A stretch of DNA of 64,000 bases from Meghimatium bilineatum. Taxonomy: Eukaryota; Mollusca; Gastropoda; Stylommatophora; Philomycidae. Numbering within the stretch: the stretch's first letter is position 1; each line of letters opens with the position of its first letter. Below, one piece after another: positions 1-10,245 of this stretch. The notes under the pieces were generated by a model that worked only from the letters and a program-made list of their open reading frames with translations, ran no database searches and was not told the DNA's origin. The position numbers and the translations under genes are program-made. The stretch lies in assembly GCA_034231615.1 (NCBI GenBank), contig CM067319.1, forward strand, positions 7,915,391 through 7,979,390. The letters are read 5' to 3'.

Positions 1-592
1 TACTTTTCCTTCCCTCACCTCTAGATACTCCCATTTCTGACATTCTCTTTAAATGTACGTTTTCAGCATCATTGACATCATCTTCATCTTGAAATGAATT
101 TATTACTGCCTTCATTACGTCTGCTTTATCTCTTCTCAGCAATAAGCATTATATCGCTGCATTGCCTGCCAGTAAGTCGGCTCTCTCGTTTCCTCTGACC
201 CCAGCATGACCAGGGCAGTATATCCATGTAATGCTCTGGGCAATTAAGTTGTTCAATAAGTCCCACCATTCTTTTCTTAGCATGAACTTTTCTATCTTGC
301 GCAGCATGCTTTGAGAGTCTGTGAGTATTACCGAGTTTGTTGATGTATCAGTTATCAACTAATTAAGTGCTGCTGTAACTCCCTCTATCTCCATCCTCAT
401 GCTCGATATGACAGTGGGATATGCTGAAGATTTCTCAAGCAACCTCACGCCGTTTCTGTAGGCAACAAAACCCAAACCGCTTTTATTTGTGTTTCTGTTA
501 TATACGATATACATGGAATGTAACAATGTTAACAGTCTTTCCTCTATTGTCAAGGCCTTTGGAAAACCTGTTAATAAGAGATATATATCTTC
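1..592 (-). pseudogene. LINE RNase H domain fragment
   Basis: Read on the minus strand this encodes the C-terminal RNase H domain of a non-LTR retrotransposon, the activity that would remove the RNA strand of the RNA:DNA hybrid. Visible motifs are the first strand around GLGFVAYRNG, the Glu in MEIEGV, the Asp in ILTDSQS, and CPGHAGVRGNERAD with the His and last Asp. The aspartate expected before the first strand is replaced (VYNRNTNKSG). A TAG at 361-359 and a TAA at 151-149 interrupt one otherwise continuous frame. After the second stop the reading continues as DKADVMKAV and SRGEG to the left edge, so the element runs out of the window. It is a dead copy. Its upstream side abuts the GAA-type tail of the S-A copy at 593. 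Confidence 0.75.
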
Positions 593-886
593 TTCTTCTT
601 CTTCTTCTTCTACGTTCGTTCTCAAACTCCTGCATATTAGCAGTATGTAATCCGGAGAACGGAATGCGTTGTGTCATGGTTGTGTCATCGCATTGCTGCG
701 ATATGAGCGCCTTTCGGCATGACACATCCGACTTCAGCATTGCTTTGGGTCACTGACCCTATGGGATGGGACAGCCAACTCCATCCCATAACCTCCTTAG
801 TCGCCTTTTACGACATGCGTGGAAGGTAAACAGTATTGCTATTCTTTACTCCCCTTTCGGGCCCCGGCAACACACGAAGAGATATA
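593..886 (-). mobile_element. S-A SINE-like element, most complete copy
   Basis: This is a dispersed non-coding repeat with about eleven other recognisable copies in the window. In its own sense it ends with GGAGTTTGAGAACGAA followed by a (GAA)n tail, seen on the plus strand as CTTCTT...CGTTCTCAAACTCC. Other diagnostic blocks on the plus strand are ATGCGTTGTGTCATGG, CACATCCGACTTC, GGGACAGCC, CGCCTTTTACGACATGC and TACTCCCCTTTCGGG. No tRNA-like A or B box is evident, so SINE is a working label. It shares its tail-side module with element G. The conserved block layout resembles the modular domains described in mollusc SINEs, but I cannot assign a named domain. Confidence 0.75.
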
Positions 887-904
887 TATTACTCCAAGCT
901 ACCA

Positions 905-1296
905 ATTAATTCATATTTAAATATCTAGTGAGCATTTTTACAGCCGATGGAAGAATGGACTGAGAGCTCGAGACAAAAATTCAAAAAAAGCCAGCTGCGT
1001 AAATTATGAACTTACGCCAATTTTGAAACACAAATATATCCCGATGGATACGGAACGCATATCATAATTCAATCTTCATCCCAACATTATGTTTTAACTG
1101 TGAGACAGGGACACTTACTAACGAACGAGATAGAAAGCTTACTACTTGTGAAATGAGATGTCTAAGAAAAGCAGGAAACAGAACAAGAAGAAATTATGTG
1201 AGAAATGGGAAGATTAGAAAAACTGTTGGAACAACATCCGTGGTTAGATATATAGAACAACAGAGATTGAAGTGATTTTGCAAACTAATGAGAATG
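905..1296 (+). pseudogene. L-B LINE fragment, part 1
   Basis: Frames in this stretch together give the post-RT region of an RTE-like LINE polyprotein. FKYLVSIFTADGRMD is followed by LTNERDRKLTTCEMRCLRKAG and RYIEQQRLK, the usual order in L-B copies elsewhere in the window, for example at 35.6 kb. Frameshifts and stops are frequent, so it is non-functional. The reading breaks at ATGAGAATG (1288-1296) and resumes at 1609 after a SINE insertion. The motif order fits L-B on the plus strand. Confidence 0.65.
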
Positions 1297-1420
1297 CTCT
1301 GTGGTCTGCTTTCCGGCTCTGTGGTCTGCTTTCCGGCTCTGTGGTCTGCTTTCCGGCTCTGTGGTCTGCGTTCCAGCTATGTGGTCTGCTTTCCGGCTCT
1401 GTGGTCTGCTTTCCGGCTCT
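1297..1420 (+). repeat. 20-bp minisatellite at the S-C 5' end
   Basis: About six copies of CTCTGTGGTCTGCTTTCCGG occur, with a few substitutions in the fourth and fifth copies. The segment CCGGCTCTGTGG in each unit is also the 5' start of the adjacent S-C body, so the array seems to be an expansion of the SINE head. Confidence 0.85.
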
Positions 1421-1608
1421 GTGGGGAAGTGGTACAGAACGCATCTGTGACAGTCAAGGTACCTAGTTCGATCCCCACCACAGCCAATTGTGCATCCGAA
1501 CCGTTCATAAAGAAATGGCAAACTACTGAAGTATTTATATTGCCTAGAAAATCACCACAGTCAACAAATGTTGGGTTGATAGCTACGCTCTGAATAGGAT
1601 ATGCTATC
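1297..1608 (+). mobile_element. S-C tRNA-derived SINE with expanded 5' end
   Basis: This is an insertion in L-B flanked by a near-perfect 10-bp duplication, AATGAGAATG at 1287-1296 and AATAAGAATG at 1609-1618. The body carries a polymerase III B-box-like AGTTCGATCCC at 1465-1475 and a plausible A-box region around GTGGGGAAGTGGTACAG (about 1420). The downstream block AAATGGCAAACTACTG is shared with the copies at 27596-27735 and 55195-55325. Its first 120 bases are a 20-bp tandem repeat described separately. Confidence 0.75.
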
Positions 1609-1830
1609 AATAAGAATGAACCCATATTAGCCAGCGGCAAGATCAAACAACCTGAAAATGGAAGAAGCAAGATACAGAGGAACACAAAGAAGAAGGTGGA
1701 TTGAAGGAGTTACCATCGTTCTGACACGGCACAGTACTACTGCGTATCAAGCGACCAAATATGCGATAGTCCAAAAATCGATCGTCATTTAACCCTATCA
1801 CGCCTGGCGGCATAAGCAGAGACAAGATAA
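1609..1830 (+). pseudogene. L-B LINE fragment, part 2
   Basis: The L-B reading resumes after the S-C insertion: AARSNNLKMEEARYRG then TQRRRWIEGV, equivalent to the basic GRPRxRWIDxI stretch near the C-terminus of these LINE proteins. It decays after about 1790. Confidence 0.6.
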
Positions 1831-2474
1831 CAGTCAGAAAATAGAGATAGAATTAATTCATATAAATTGTTTCCTTTTCATTGTCTTACTGGTGCTAACT
1901 CACAAGCAGCAGAAGCGTCCATTCATTGAAAGACAAGTAATATACAACCAACATTAGACCACTAAGCTACAAAACAGTCTAATACAAACATTTATAAGCG
2001 CACAATTCCCAAAGGAATGCAGAAACCGGATATTGTACTTATGGGAAGAACTCAATAATATGACCACAAAAAAGGAAAGGAAAAAAAAAAGAAAAAATTG
2101 TAGTGTGTGTTTCACAGGAAATAAATTACAATAAAGGGAATTCAAAAAAATGTGGTGGCACTTAGCAGGGTTACCATATCGACTCTTTTTATGGCCAAAT
2201 GTATCAAATGTTTCCATTTGTAAAGGTTACTGGCAATGACATTTATTTTGTTTACTTTTGTCGTTTTTGGTCAACAAATCTACTTTCCCATTCTTATTTT
2301 GCTTTTATGTGGCTACAATCTTTTTTGTGGCAGATTCTTGTGTGGATATTAACTAATATATAAACGCTGTCTACTCGTGTATAAATGTAGAATGAAGAGT
2401 GTGGGTGACAAACATGTTTTTGATAATACGTTTTTCAGGTTGTCTATGTGGAAGCATTGTAACTAAAGTGAGAC
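1831..2474. other. No recognisable feature
   Basis: AT-rich sequence with short purine runs (AAAAAGGAAAGG near 2070). I see no coding signal or known repeat. Confidence 0.5.
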
Positions 2475-2770
2475 TTACAACTTGTATTTCATCATCTTCT
2501 TTATCATCTTAATTACGTCTTCTTCATCATCTTCCTTATCATCTTCATAATCTTCATGGTTGCTGATCCAGCGGTCCATGGGCTCATGTTCTTTGACGCA
2601 ACATAATCTTCATGGTTGCTGATCCAGCGGTCCATGGGCTCATGCTCTTTGAACCAACATAATCTTTATCATCTTCATCGTCTTCATCATTTTCTTTAAC
2701 TTGTCTTCATCTTCTTTAACTTCTTCGTCATCTTCATCATCTTATCATCGTCATATTCATCATTCTCTTC
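2475..2770 (+). repeat. CTTCAT-rich array with a 56-bp tandem duplication
   Basis: Degenerate TCATCTTCTT sequence encloses a two-copy tandem repeat of 56 bp (2547-2602 and 2603-2658), each containing GCTGATCCAGCGGTCCATGG. The non-repetitive unit inside a simple-sequence tract suggests replication slippage captured a unique insert. Confidence 0.8.
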
Positions 2771-2819
2771 TTCACTATCTAGTTTTAGGGATGTGGTTGA
2801 TAATGTACGCTAAACATGT

Positions 2820-3325
2820 TTGTATAAGTTGCAAGGCGATTCGGTGCCGCTAGAACGGACCTGGCTTAATACCCCTAAGCTTTAAGAATTATTTTCATTT
2901 ATCCTGATTGCTACTCGAATTTACTTGTATTACTTAGTATTTGAATCAACATTGCCATGTTTCTATGTTATTTATATTTATAAGTAGGCCTATAGGTCCT
3001 TATAGTACGAATATAGACTTTGTATGTTTGTGTTCCTGAGGATACTTCAATACTTGTACCACATGTTCATTGTTTGTGTTATTGTAATAGTCCTTGTCTC
3101 AATAAGTCCGTTCTCGGTGACCTGAGTACACAGGGTGAACGTCTTGACGAGATCAAATTTGTGAGGTGGGGGGGGGGTATGTGGTTGGACTAGTGCTGAG
3201 ATCCTGTTTAATTGAGTTGCATGGCGAATAAGTGTCGCTAGAACGAACCTCACACAATTCCCGTCAGCCTTAAGAATTATTTTCTTTTATCCGCATATTT
3301 CCTACTCGAATATATTTGTATTAAC
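2820..3325 (+). mobile_element. S-B element, 3' part followed by a full copy
   Basis: Two plus-strand S-B units stand head to tail about 391 bp apart. The first is a 3' part (GTTGCAAGGCGATTCGG at about 2828, ending near 2935); the second runs from about 2938. Diagnostic blocks are TAATAGTCCTTGTCTC, a G-rich stretch near 3165, GTTGCA-GGCGA, a B-box-like segment before AATTCCCGTCAG, and a tail TTAAGAATTATTTTC. Other copies are at 34.2-34.9, 37.8, 41.1 and 53.1 kb. Tandem monomers of 382-391 bp appear at two loci, so this is not a simple dispersed SINE. Confidence 0.75.
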
Positions 3326-3349
3326 TATAGTGAGACCTACTACAGAGAC

Positions 3350-3640
3350 CTAGGAGCGCGCTAGCCTAGTGGATAGTGAGCTTGCTTGCTATCATCTGGT
3401 TACAGCGTGCCAGGTTCGAAACCCCGTCCGGACATTAACACTAAAATCCGGGTTGTGATTTCTCACTTGACACGACCACTCCTCCAGTCGACTCAGCTGT
3501 AAATGAGTACCTGACGCATGAGTTAGCGAAGGTAAAAAAAAATAGCAAGGAAGGGAACTGGCCACCCTACCTAATAGTTGCTGCGGCTTAGTACATGAAG
3601 AGTTATCTTCATCCCCGACGGCAGATGCCATGGGAATATA
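3350..3640 (+). mobile_element. S-F tRNA-derived SINE
   Basis: The head has textbook polymerase III promoter boxes: A box TAGCCTAGTGG at 3362-3372 and B box GGTTCGAAACC at 3413-3423, spaced as in a tRNA gene. The body contains GTCGACTCAGCTGTAAATGA and CTGGCCACCCTACCTAATAG, a conserved SINE body pattern I have seen in other molluscan sequence. It ends near GGCAGATGCCATGGGAA. It is not a functional tRNA: no cloverleaf can be completed after the B box. Confidence 0.85.
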
Positions 3641-3885
3641 AATTTTTTACTGTTTACTTGCCGTGGTAAACAGAGAACATAAATTTTCGTGTTTGCAAAA
3701 ACCACTAGATAATAGTGTGACATTAAATGAAAATTTAGTTACTATAAAGTGAAAAGTCAGATGTATAATTGTACTAATGTACAATACTTGTAAGCACCCT
3801 CATTGATTGTATGTATAGGCAAAATTCAGAATCTCAGAATGTCATTAGGGAAAAAAAGATTGAAGGTAATAATAATTGTCTTCTT
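3641..3885. other. No recognisable feature
   Basis: AT-rich spacer between S-F and the L-E 3' end; nothing identified. Confidence 0.4.
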
Positions 3886-4210
3886 CTTCTGTCGTTCACT
3901 TGAAACATGTCTATATCTGTAATTCTGTCTCCTTAATAAAACTCGCTGTCTTTTGTAGTTCATACAGTGTCCCATAGAGTTTTGATTCCAGTGTTGTTTC
4001 CTCTGGCCAATATGTCTGCCTCAGCGTTTCATGCTCAGAACACTCTTGAAGTATATGTTTGGCACTCTGTGCTGCCTGTCCACATGTACACATGGCCGTG
4101 TTGCCAATCTTGAACTTTGTATACATGTGACTGCGGAGTCGATTGTGTCCTGTTCTGAGACGTAGAATTATAACTTGTTCTGGTCTGTTCATAATGTGAT
4201 AGTCATCTTG
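3886..4210 (-). pseudogene. L-E LINE 3' end with CCHC-like knuckle
   Basis: The minus-strand reading is about 100 residues of the region that follows RNase H in many invertebrate LINEs. RLRTGHNRLRSHMYTKFKIG is followed by a knuckle C-x-C-x8-H-x4-C (CTCGQAAQSAKHILQEC), then a LYELQKTASFIKETELQI terminus and a stop. Downstream in element sense comes a short 3' UTR ending GTGAACGAC-(AGA)n near 3886. The knuckle is intact, but the rest of the element is missing beyond a (ATT)n tract at 4211-4252. The same 3' UTR recurs at 54150-54257. Confidence 0.75.
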
Positions 4211-4221
4211 TGTTGGTGTTT

Positions 4222-4252
<31 letters not shown>
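4211..4252 (+). repeat. (AAT)n microsatellite
   Basis: About 13 copies of AAT mark the 5' edge of the truncated L-E fragment. Confidence 0.9.
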
Positions 4253-4254
<2 letters not shown>

Positions 4255-4579
4255 TATCATTGTGCAACGATTGAATGATGAGAAGTATAGAGAGTTGAAA
4301 CAAATGTCTAGTTAGGTATCATTGTTGATAAATACAGCAATGATTTAGAAGTGTATACACAATTTTAAAATTTGGTATTTTTTTTGCTTTTATTTATTTA
4401 ATTTATTTACCAACAATGTGTTTTAAAAAAACAGTTCCAAGAGTCTGACACAACCATGTGTGTGTTCATCAATAAGTAATACAGACAATTGAGTTGATAC
4501 GGCGGCGGACATCTGTGTGCAATATAGGAATAGAACTATCAGTCTGACTACAAATAGGTTGAATTTCTACGAAAGTGGT

Positions 4580-5060
<481 letters not shown>

Positions 5061-5559
5061 TGTTCCACACATATTTCTTCTACGGTGTTCCAGTTCTGTT
5101 AGACTGCAACTTACGATGAAAAAGAGATGCGTTTTTGCCGGGCTTTTTAATCTTAACCACTATCATGTTCTATGGACTACACATGTGGTTTTTCTTCGTT
5201 ATCACACACGTGGATAACATTTTTGAAATAATGTTCAATAAGAGATATATCACAAAATTATAAAGAATTCTACATCAAACAGCAAAAAATACTAAAACTC
5301 ATTTATTCACAGAAGATATGGTTAGTTGCAGGTGTAAATTAAATACAGGCAGGTAAGTTATAACGTAAGATAGGAAGTTATCTAGCACATTGTAAATCAG
5401 GTGGATGTGATTTTCTTATAACGTATTTCCTGATAGCGCAGTTTTGGTATAGTGAACTGAATGCTGTGGTAACACAGATTTATGTTATGTAATTCCAGGA
5501 AATGTTAGGAAGTATGTTTCCAAGTGTGTAAAAGTAATATATACAACAGTTATCCAGTT
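5061..5559. other. No recognisable feature
   Basis: AT-rich single-copy-looking DNA with no coding signal. Confidence 0.45.
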
Positions 5560-5724
5560 GTTCTTCTTTCTCTTGCTTCGGGTTTCTTTTTTTTCATCAT
5601 CATTTTCGTCTGATTCTTCATCTTCAACATCTTGAATAGCTTGACTTTCTTCAACTTCCTCTAATTTCATCCACGGTTTCATCTTCTTTCTCTTCTTCTT
5701 CATCATCTTCTTCATCAACATATT
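5560..5724 (+). repeat. CTT/CAT-rich tract
   Basis: Degenerate TTCTTC/TCATCT sequence merges into the (CTT)n tail of the following S-A copy. The acidic minus-strand ORF over it is a composition artefact. Confidence 0.7.
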
Positions 5725-6003
5725 CTTCTTCTTCTGAGATCGTTCTCAAACTCCTGTATATTAGCAGGATGTAGTCCGGAGAACGGAATGAGACGTGTCA
5801 TGGTTTACAGTATTGCTGCGATACCTACGCCATTCGTTCTTAAACATCTGACTTCAACAGGGTTTTGGGTTACTAACCCTATATGGGATATGAGACAGAC
5901 AAATCCATCCCTTAACTTCCTTAATCGTCTCATACTATATGCATGAAAGGTAAACAGTGTTGCTATTTTTTACTTCCCTCTCAGGCCTCGGCAACACAAG
6001 AGC
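5725..6003 (-). mobile_element. S-A SINE-like element
   Basis: A second near-complete copy: (CTT)n, then CGTTCTCAAACTCCTG, ATGTAGTCCGGAGAACGG, GTGTCATGGTTTACAG and GGCCTCGGCAACACAAG. It is diverged from the 593-886 copy mainly in the TACGACATGC block (TACTATATGC here). Confidence 0.8.
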
Positions 6004-6800
6004 GATCTTCTTCATCTTAATTGTCATCATCTAATTTATCTTCTTATCTTTATCTTCGTATCTGTATCTTCTTATCTTCATCTTCTTCATCTTTTTCTTC
6101 TTATCTTTATCTTCTTATCTTTATCTTCTTATCTTTATCTTATTATCTTCATCTTCTTATCTTCATCTTCTTATCTTCATCTTCTTATCTTCATCTTCTT
6201 ATCTTTATCTTCTTCATCTTTATCTTCTTATCCTTATTTTCTTCATCTTCATCTTCTTATCTTTATCTTCTTATCTTTATCTTCTTATCTTTATCTTCTT
6301 ATCTTTATCTTCTTATCTTTATCTTCTTATCTTCATCTTCTTATCTTTATCTTCTTATCTTCATCTTCTTATCTTCATATTCTTATCTTTATCTTCTTCA
6401 TCTTGATCTTCTTATCTTGATCTTCTTATCTTTATCTTCTTCATCTTTATCTTCTTCATCTTTATCTTCTTATCTTTATCTTTTTATCTTTATCTTCTTA
6501 TCTTTATCTTCTTATCCTTATCTTCTTATCTTTATCTTCTTCATCTTTAACTTCTTTATCTTTATCTTCTTCATCTTTATCTTCTTCATCTTTATCTTCT
6601 TATCTTCTTCATCTGTATCTTCTTATCTTTATCTTCTTATCTTTATCTTATTCATCTTTATCTTCTTCATCTTTATCTTCTTAATCTTTATCTTCTTATC
6701 TTTATCTTCTTATCTTTATCTTCTTATCTTTATCTTCTTATCTTTATCTTCTTATCTTTATCTTCTTATCTTTATCTTCTTCTTAATTTTCATCTTCTTC
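6004..6800 (+). repeat. 14-bp minisatellite
   Basis: About 55 imperfect copies of ATCTTTATCTTCTT, with 12-bp variants lacking one TT/AT step. The period is not divisible by three but has no stop in any phase, which gives a 14-residue periodic hydrophobic ORF that is not a gene. Confidence 0.9.
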
Positions 6801-7019
6801 ATCTTCATCATCCTCTTCACTATCTGCTACACCATATTACTCTTCTTCTTCATCTGTACTTTCGTCATCACCTGTTACATACAGGAAGACTTCAACACAC
6901 AGCGATGATCAATGCTTTAAGAACAAAATTCCTACTAACTCCTTAGAATGAAATCCGTTGTTTAAGAGTTAAAGCTTGTCTACTATATCCCGACATATTC
7001 GCATGTTTCTTTTGGTAAC
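6801..7019. other. No recognisable feature
   Basis: Short spacer between the 14-bp array and an S-A remnant. Confidence 0.4.
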
Positions 7020-7130
7020 TTTTACCTTCTATGAGCCGAGACAGTAAACTGAACCCACCAAATCTACTGTTCCGCTTCGCACGACATGAATGACAGGTTA
7101 CTGTGTTACTCTTCCCTTTCGGGGGCTCAT
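7020..7130 (-). mobile_element. S-A 5' remnant
   Basis: Only the block far from the tail remains: ACGACATGAATG, GGTTACTGTGTTACTC and CCCTTTCGGGGG match the end of the other S-A copies. Confidence 0.5.
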
Positions 7131-7423
7131 CAAATCCACGTGAGAACCAGTTATCGATTCACTTCTTTTTGCTGTCTGCCAGCTTTGACCAGTTTATAGA
7201 CAAACCAATCAGCTTATTTCTGACTGGTCATCATCAGATGGACACTGGGGACTGCGGAAGCTGGGGACAGCACAACACAGTAGTTTCCAACCTAAGTCGT
7301 GTGGTTCGATAATGGCGCACAAATAACACCGCATGAACAAGGGCCGAAGAAAGACAAAAAATTGAAAATAAGGGGAACAGCCCAACTTATCTGAGTGTAA
7401 CACATGTCATTCGTACATTAAAG

Positions 7424-7795
7424 TTGATTTTCACATTTATATTCACATTGATTTTAACATACACATTCATAGTTACATTCACATTTCCTCATATTCACAA
7501 CTCAATTCACATTAATGTTCACATTTCCATTCATATTCACAATCATATTCACATTCATATTCACATTAATATTCACATTCATATTCACATCCCCATTCAC
7601 ATTTCCATTCACATTCATGTTCACATTCAAATTCCTATTCATATTCCCACTCATTCACATTTCCACTCATATTCATATTCCCACTCATTCACATTTCCAC
7701 TCATATTCACATTCCCACTCATATTCACATTTCCACTCATATTCACATTTCCATATACATTCACTTTGTCATTCACATTCAGACTAGTATTTATA
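7424..7795 (+). repeat. 12-bp minisatellite
   Basis: About 30 imperfect copies of ATTCACATTCAT, with later units shifting to CCACTCATATTC. Confidence 0.9.
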
Positions 7796-7914
7796 TTTAC
7801 ATTAACTATTTCTTGTATTCGTTATTGTTACATACACATGAGAAATCAACATACAAAAGACGGAAGCGATAAAAATCAACAATTCACCAACAACAATAGA
7901 TATTACAATAGATG

Positions 7915-8117
7915 ATTCATCAATGAAACAAACAAAAGAATTCGAATATTGAGAAAGTGTATTTTCTGAAAATGGGAAACTAGACAGAGAAATATAATCA
8001 AGATGCCAGAAGGCAAATGCAGTGACATATCAACTTTCACCATTACTCCTGCATCCAAAGATCAATATGGACATAAAGAGACAAGTAATATCTACAGTTT
8101 TTCACTTTGTTACCAGA
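7915..8117 (+). pseudogene. L-B LINE fragment, part 1
   Basis: Composite reading EFEYLGSVFSENGKLDRE, ETRCQKANAVTYQLSPLLLH, MDIKRQVISTVF; this is the post-RT region of L-B. It is cut by an S-D insertion at 8118 with an exact 10-bp target duplication. Confidence 0.7.
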
Positions 8118-8303
8118 GTGGAGCACGTGGCCGTACGGGTAGAACGCCGGCCTCAGATCCCTGAGTTCTCGGGTTCAAACCGGGTTCAAAAATTCTTCCT
8201 GTACACGTCGCGGCGACAGCTTTGACAAAGCGGCCTTTATTTCCACAGCCTTAACAGCCTCCCTGCACTCCCTAACAGGAAATTACGCAGTAGTGAAATG
8301 AAA
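8118..8303 (+). mobile_element. S-D tRNA-derived SINE
   Basis: It lies between exact 10-bp duplications TGTTACCAGA (8108-8117 and 8304-8313). The head carries an A-box-like TGGCCGTACGGGTAG and a B box GGGTTCAAACC at 8171-8181. The body has TGTACACGTCGCGGCGACAG and the 3' end CTCCCTAACAGGAAATTACG. A related copy lies at 60040-60236 and a 3' piece at 24105-24160. Confidence 0.85.
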
Positions 8304-8745
8304 TGTTACCAGAATCAAACATTGTCTTTACCAACCTCGCAGCGGAGAAAAAATACCACATGTGAGATGGAGTGTAAAAGCAGCTATGGTTTCCAAATTT
8401 GACAGTAAGAAATGACATATCAGAACAAAAGTAGGAATAGTGCCTTGTATCAAATATATAGAACGTCAGCAGATAAAGTGGTTTGGTCACCTTGTGAGAA
8501 TGAACGCAAGCTAAATATCATTGAGAGCTTATAACAAACGATCGTCTGGATACAGAACCACGGTAGACCAAGAACATCACGACCACCTTCCACAAACACA
8601 GTCTCAGCACTACTCAAGCGCCACATGTGGCCTCGAACAGAAACTTACAGCTCCCACCCCTACGTTTAACCGCAAGTGTGGATGCTATCAACCAGCTTCC
8701 ACCTGGGGATAGACAACAGACAGACATGGATAAAACTGAAAGCAA
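8304..8745 (+). pseudogene. L-B LINE fragment, part 2 with 3' end
   Basis: The reading resumes (KHCLYQPRSGEKIPHVRWSV, then IKYIERQQIKWFGHLVRMN) and runs to the family 3' end, CACCTGGGGATAGACAACAG. Frameshifts around 8430 and 8515 make it a dead copy. The terminal block is shared with the copies ending at 28525, 37740 and 48928. Confidence 0.7.
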
Positions 8746-9244
8746 TAACTAAGAGTAAGACACGATGTGGGAGATTTATTTCGGACCTATGCTTCACAGG
8801 GAATTAAAATATATATATATAGATAATTAAATACACTAAAACTATACAAATTGAATAGTGTAGTGAAGACACAAATTAATAAATATTTTGTGTTCAAATC
8901 AGTAGTTCTTAACACTTTAGTCATTTAGTCTTTTTTTCTTTTGTGGAAATCCCACAAGGTTCTATCGGTACAATTACGTTTTCCTTTGTAATGAAATATT
9001 CAGATATATTCCAGCATTGCACAACACGCTGAGGGAACGAGATGAGTTCTAGACAAAACCATATTCTTATCTGATAAAGTGTGTGTATTGCCGAGGTTTT
9101 TAATTGGGGGGGGGGCATATGTGGGAAGAAGGTGATCCGTATATGGGGTGAATTGTGGTAAACAGTATAGGGGTGAATTGTGGTGAATAGTATTTGGGTG
9201 AATTGTGGTGAACAGTAACTTTTTGCAGGGCATGACAATTTCCT
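8746..9244. other. AT-rich spacer with a three-copy ~28-bp repeat
   Basis: Mostly unassignable sequence. At 9150-9222, GGGTGAATTGTGGTGAACAG repeats about three times, next to a G10 run at 9107. Confidence 0.6.
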
Positions 9245-9680
9245 GAGAGAGTTTACAATTTGGGCAAACGTGTTAGTCCTGCATAATGTGAGAGCCCCAT
9301 TTGAGACGGGGAATGTATAGTAGGTTGCCCATATATCTTATTTGTGACAGGAAATGCATTCTCAGTTGATTGTGTGCAAGCTGCATAGCTTCTTCTAGTG
9401 TCGTATTCAGAAGGACTTCGATGTCATGTATCCATTGTAGTCTTGGTCTGCCTCTTGTTCTCTTACCTGCAGCTTACCTCCATGATTAATCTTTGTAAAC
9501 CAGTGTGTTTCTTTATGTGTCTGAAATATGTTATCTTGTAATTTTTGTAAACAGTTTTGAGTAGTCAGTCTTCTTCTTCTATGTTCTGGCCGAAGTCTGT
9601 GTCTGAACGTAAATACTGTCAAGAAAACTATTGCGAGCAACGAATAACAGTTTGATGCTTTCCTCATGAATATAATATAC
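9245..9680 (-). pseudogene. LINE C-terminal fragment, L-A-like
   Basis: Minus strand: YFRHIKKHTGLQRLIMEGK, then in a second frame GRPRLQWIHDI and in a third LEEAMQLAHNQL. This order (FGHIKRH, MEGK, RGRPR-W-DI, LA-DR) is typical of the C-terminus of these LINE proteins and also appears at 63152-63378. At least two frameshifts break it. Confidence 0.55.
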
Positions 9681-9727
9681 TACTATGTTTTCTTTATTTT
9701 TGTTATCATTGTTGTATTGTTATCATT

Positions 9728-9783
9728 CTCAAACTCCCGCTAGGTCTTCGGCAATAATCCCACTAGACATCGTTTCGGCATGA
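9728..9783 (-). mobile_element. S-A tail remnant
   Basis: CATTCTCAAACTCCCGC is followed by the GTTTCGGCATGA block; it abuts the 119-bp element. Confidence 0.5.
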
Positions 9784-9902
9784 TATAAATAACCAAATGG
9801 TCAGAGGGTGTCCGACAAAGTGGATGGTGCCGCAGTAACCAAATGAACAAATAGTAAAGCAAAATGAGTTAAACAGGTTACTAAAACACTTACCTTGCCT
9901 AT
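9784..9902. mobile_element. 119-bp element, copy 1
   Basis: Nearly identical over its full length to 47107-47225, where an exact 11-bp target duplication defines the ends. It starts TATAAATAACCAAATGGTC and ends CACTTACCTTGCCTAT. It has no ORF of its own and no polymerase III boxes I can recognise. No clear duplication surrounds this copy. Confidence 0.75.
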
Positions 9903-10054
9903 TAATAAAAATATATTTTAAAAATATATATATATATATAAAAACATACAATAAAACTAAACAGGACAATTCTCCACGTATCGGCTCAAATTGAACCTTT
10001 TTCAAGAGACAAACAACAGAAAACGACAAAATAAAAAAAATAAAAATAACTATA

Positions 10055-10165
10055 TTTCATCAAGCCCCGTCTCCATAGCCAAGTTTCGGCATGATGTAAT
10101 ACAGAGAATGGTGATGCGTTGTGTCGCTGTTTCGTTTGCGCCAATAGCCTGAGAGATCGTTCATG
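10055..10165 (-). mobile_element. S-A fragment
   Basis: AGAGAATGGTGATGCGTTGTGTCGC and TTTGCGCCAATAGCC match the central S-A block (variant with ATTTGCTCCAATGG seen at 15.5 kb). Confidence 0.55.
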
Positions 10166-10245
10166 AGAGATGAAATGGCTGAGAGAATTTACATGTCAGA
10201 TGTAATGGCTGAGAGAATTTACATGTGAGATGAAATGCCTAAGCA
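10165..10245 (+). repeat. Short 28-bp tandem repeat
   Basis: About 2.5 copies of AGATGAAATGGCTGAGAGAA plus TTTACATG. The last unit runs into the L-B reading EMKCL. Confidence 0.7.

Noticed and set aside
3000-3060. Hammerhead core in S-B (CTGAGGA)
   Set aside because: No GAAAC partner or pairing stem II at the right distance.
3350-3425. Functional tRNA gene
   Set aside because: A and B boxes are present, but no acceptor stem closes; the downstream body shows it is a SINE. The same applies to S-C, S-D and S-E heads.
6021-6908. 295-codon plus-strand ORF
   Set aside because: Translation of a 14-bp simple repeat; periodic Leu/Ser/Tyr/Ile/Phe only.
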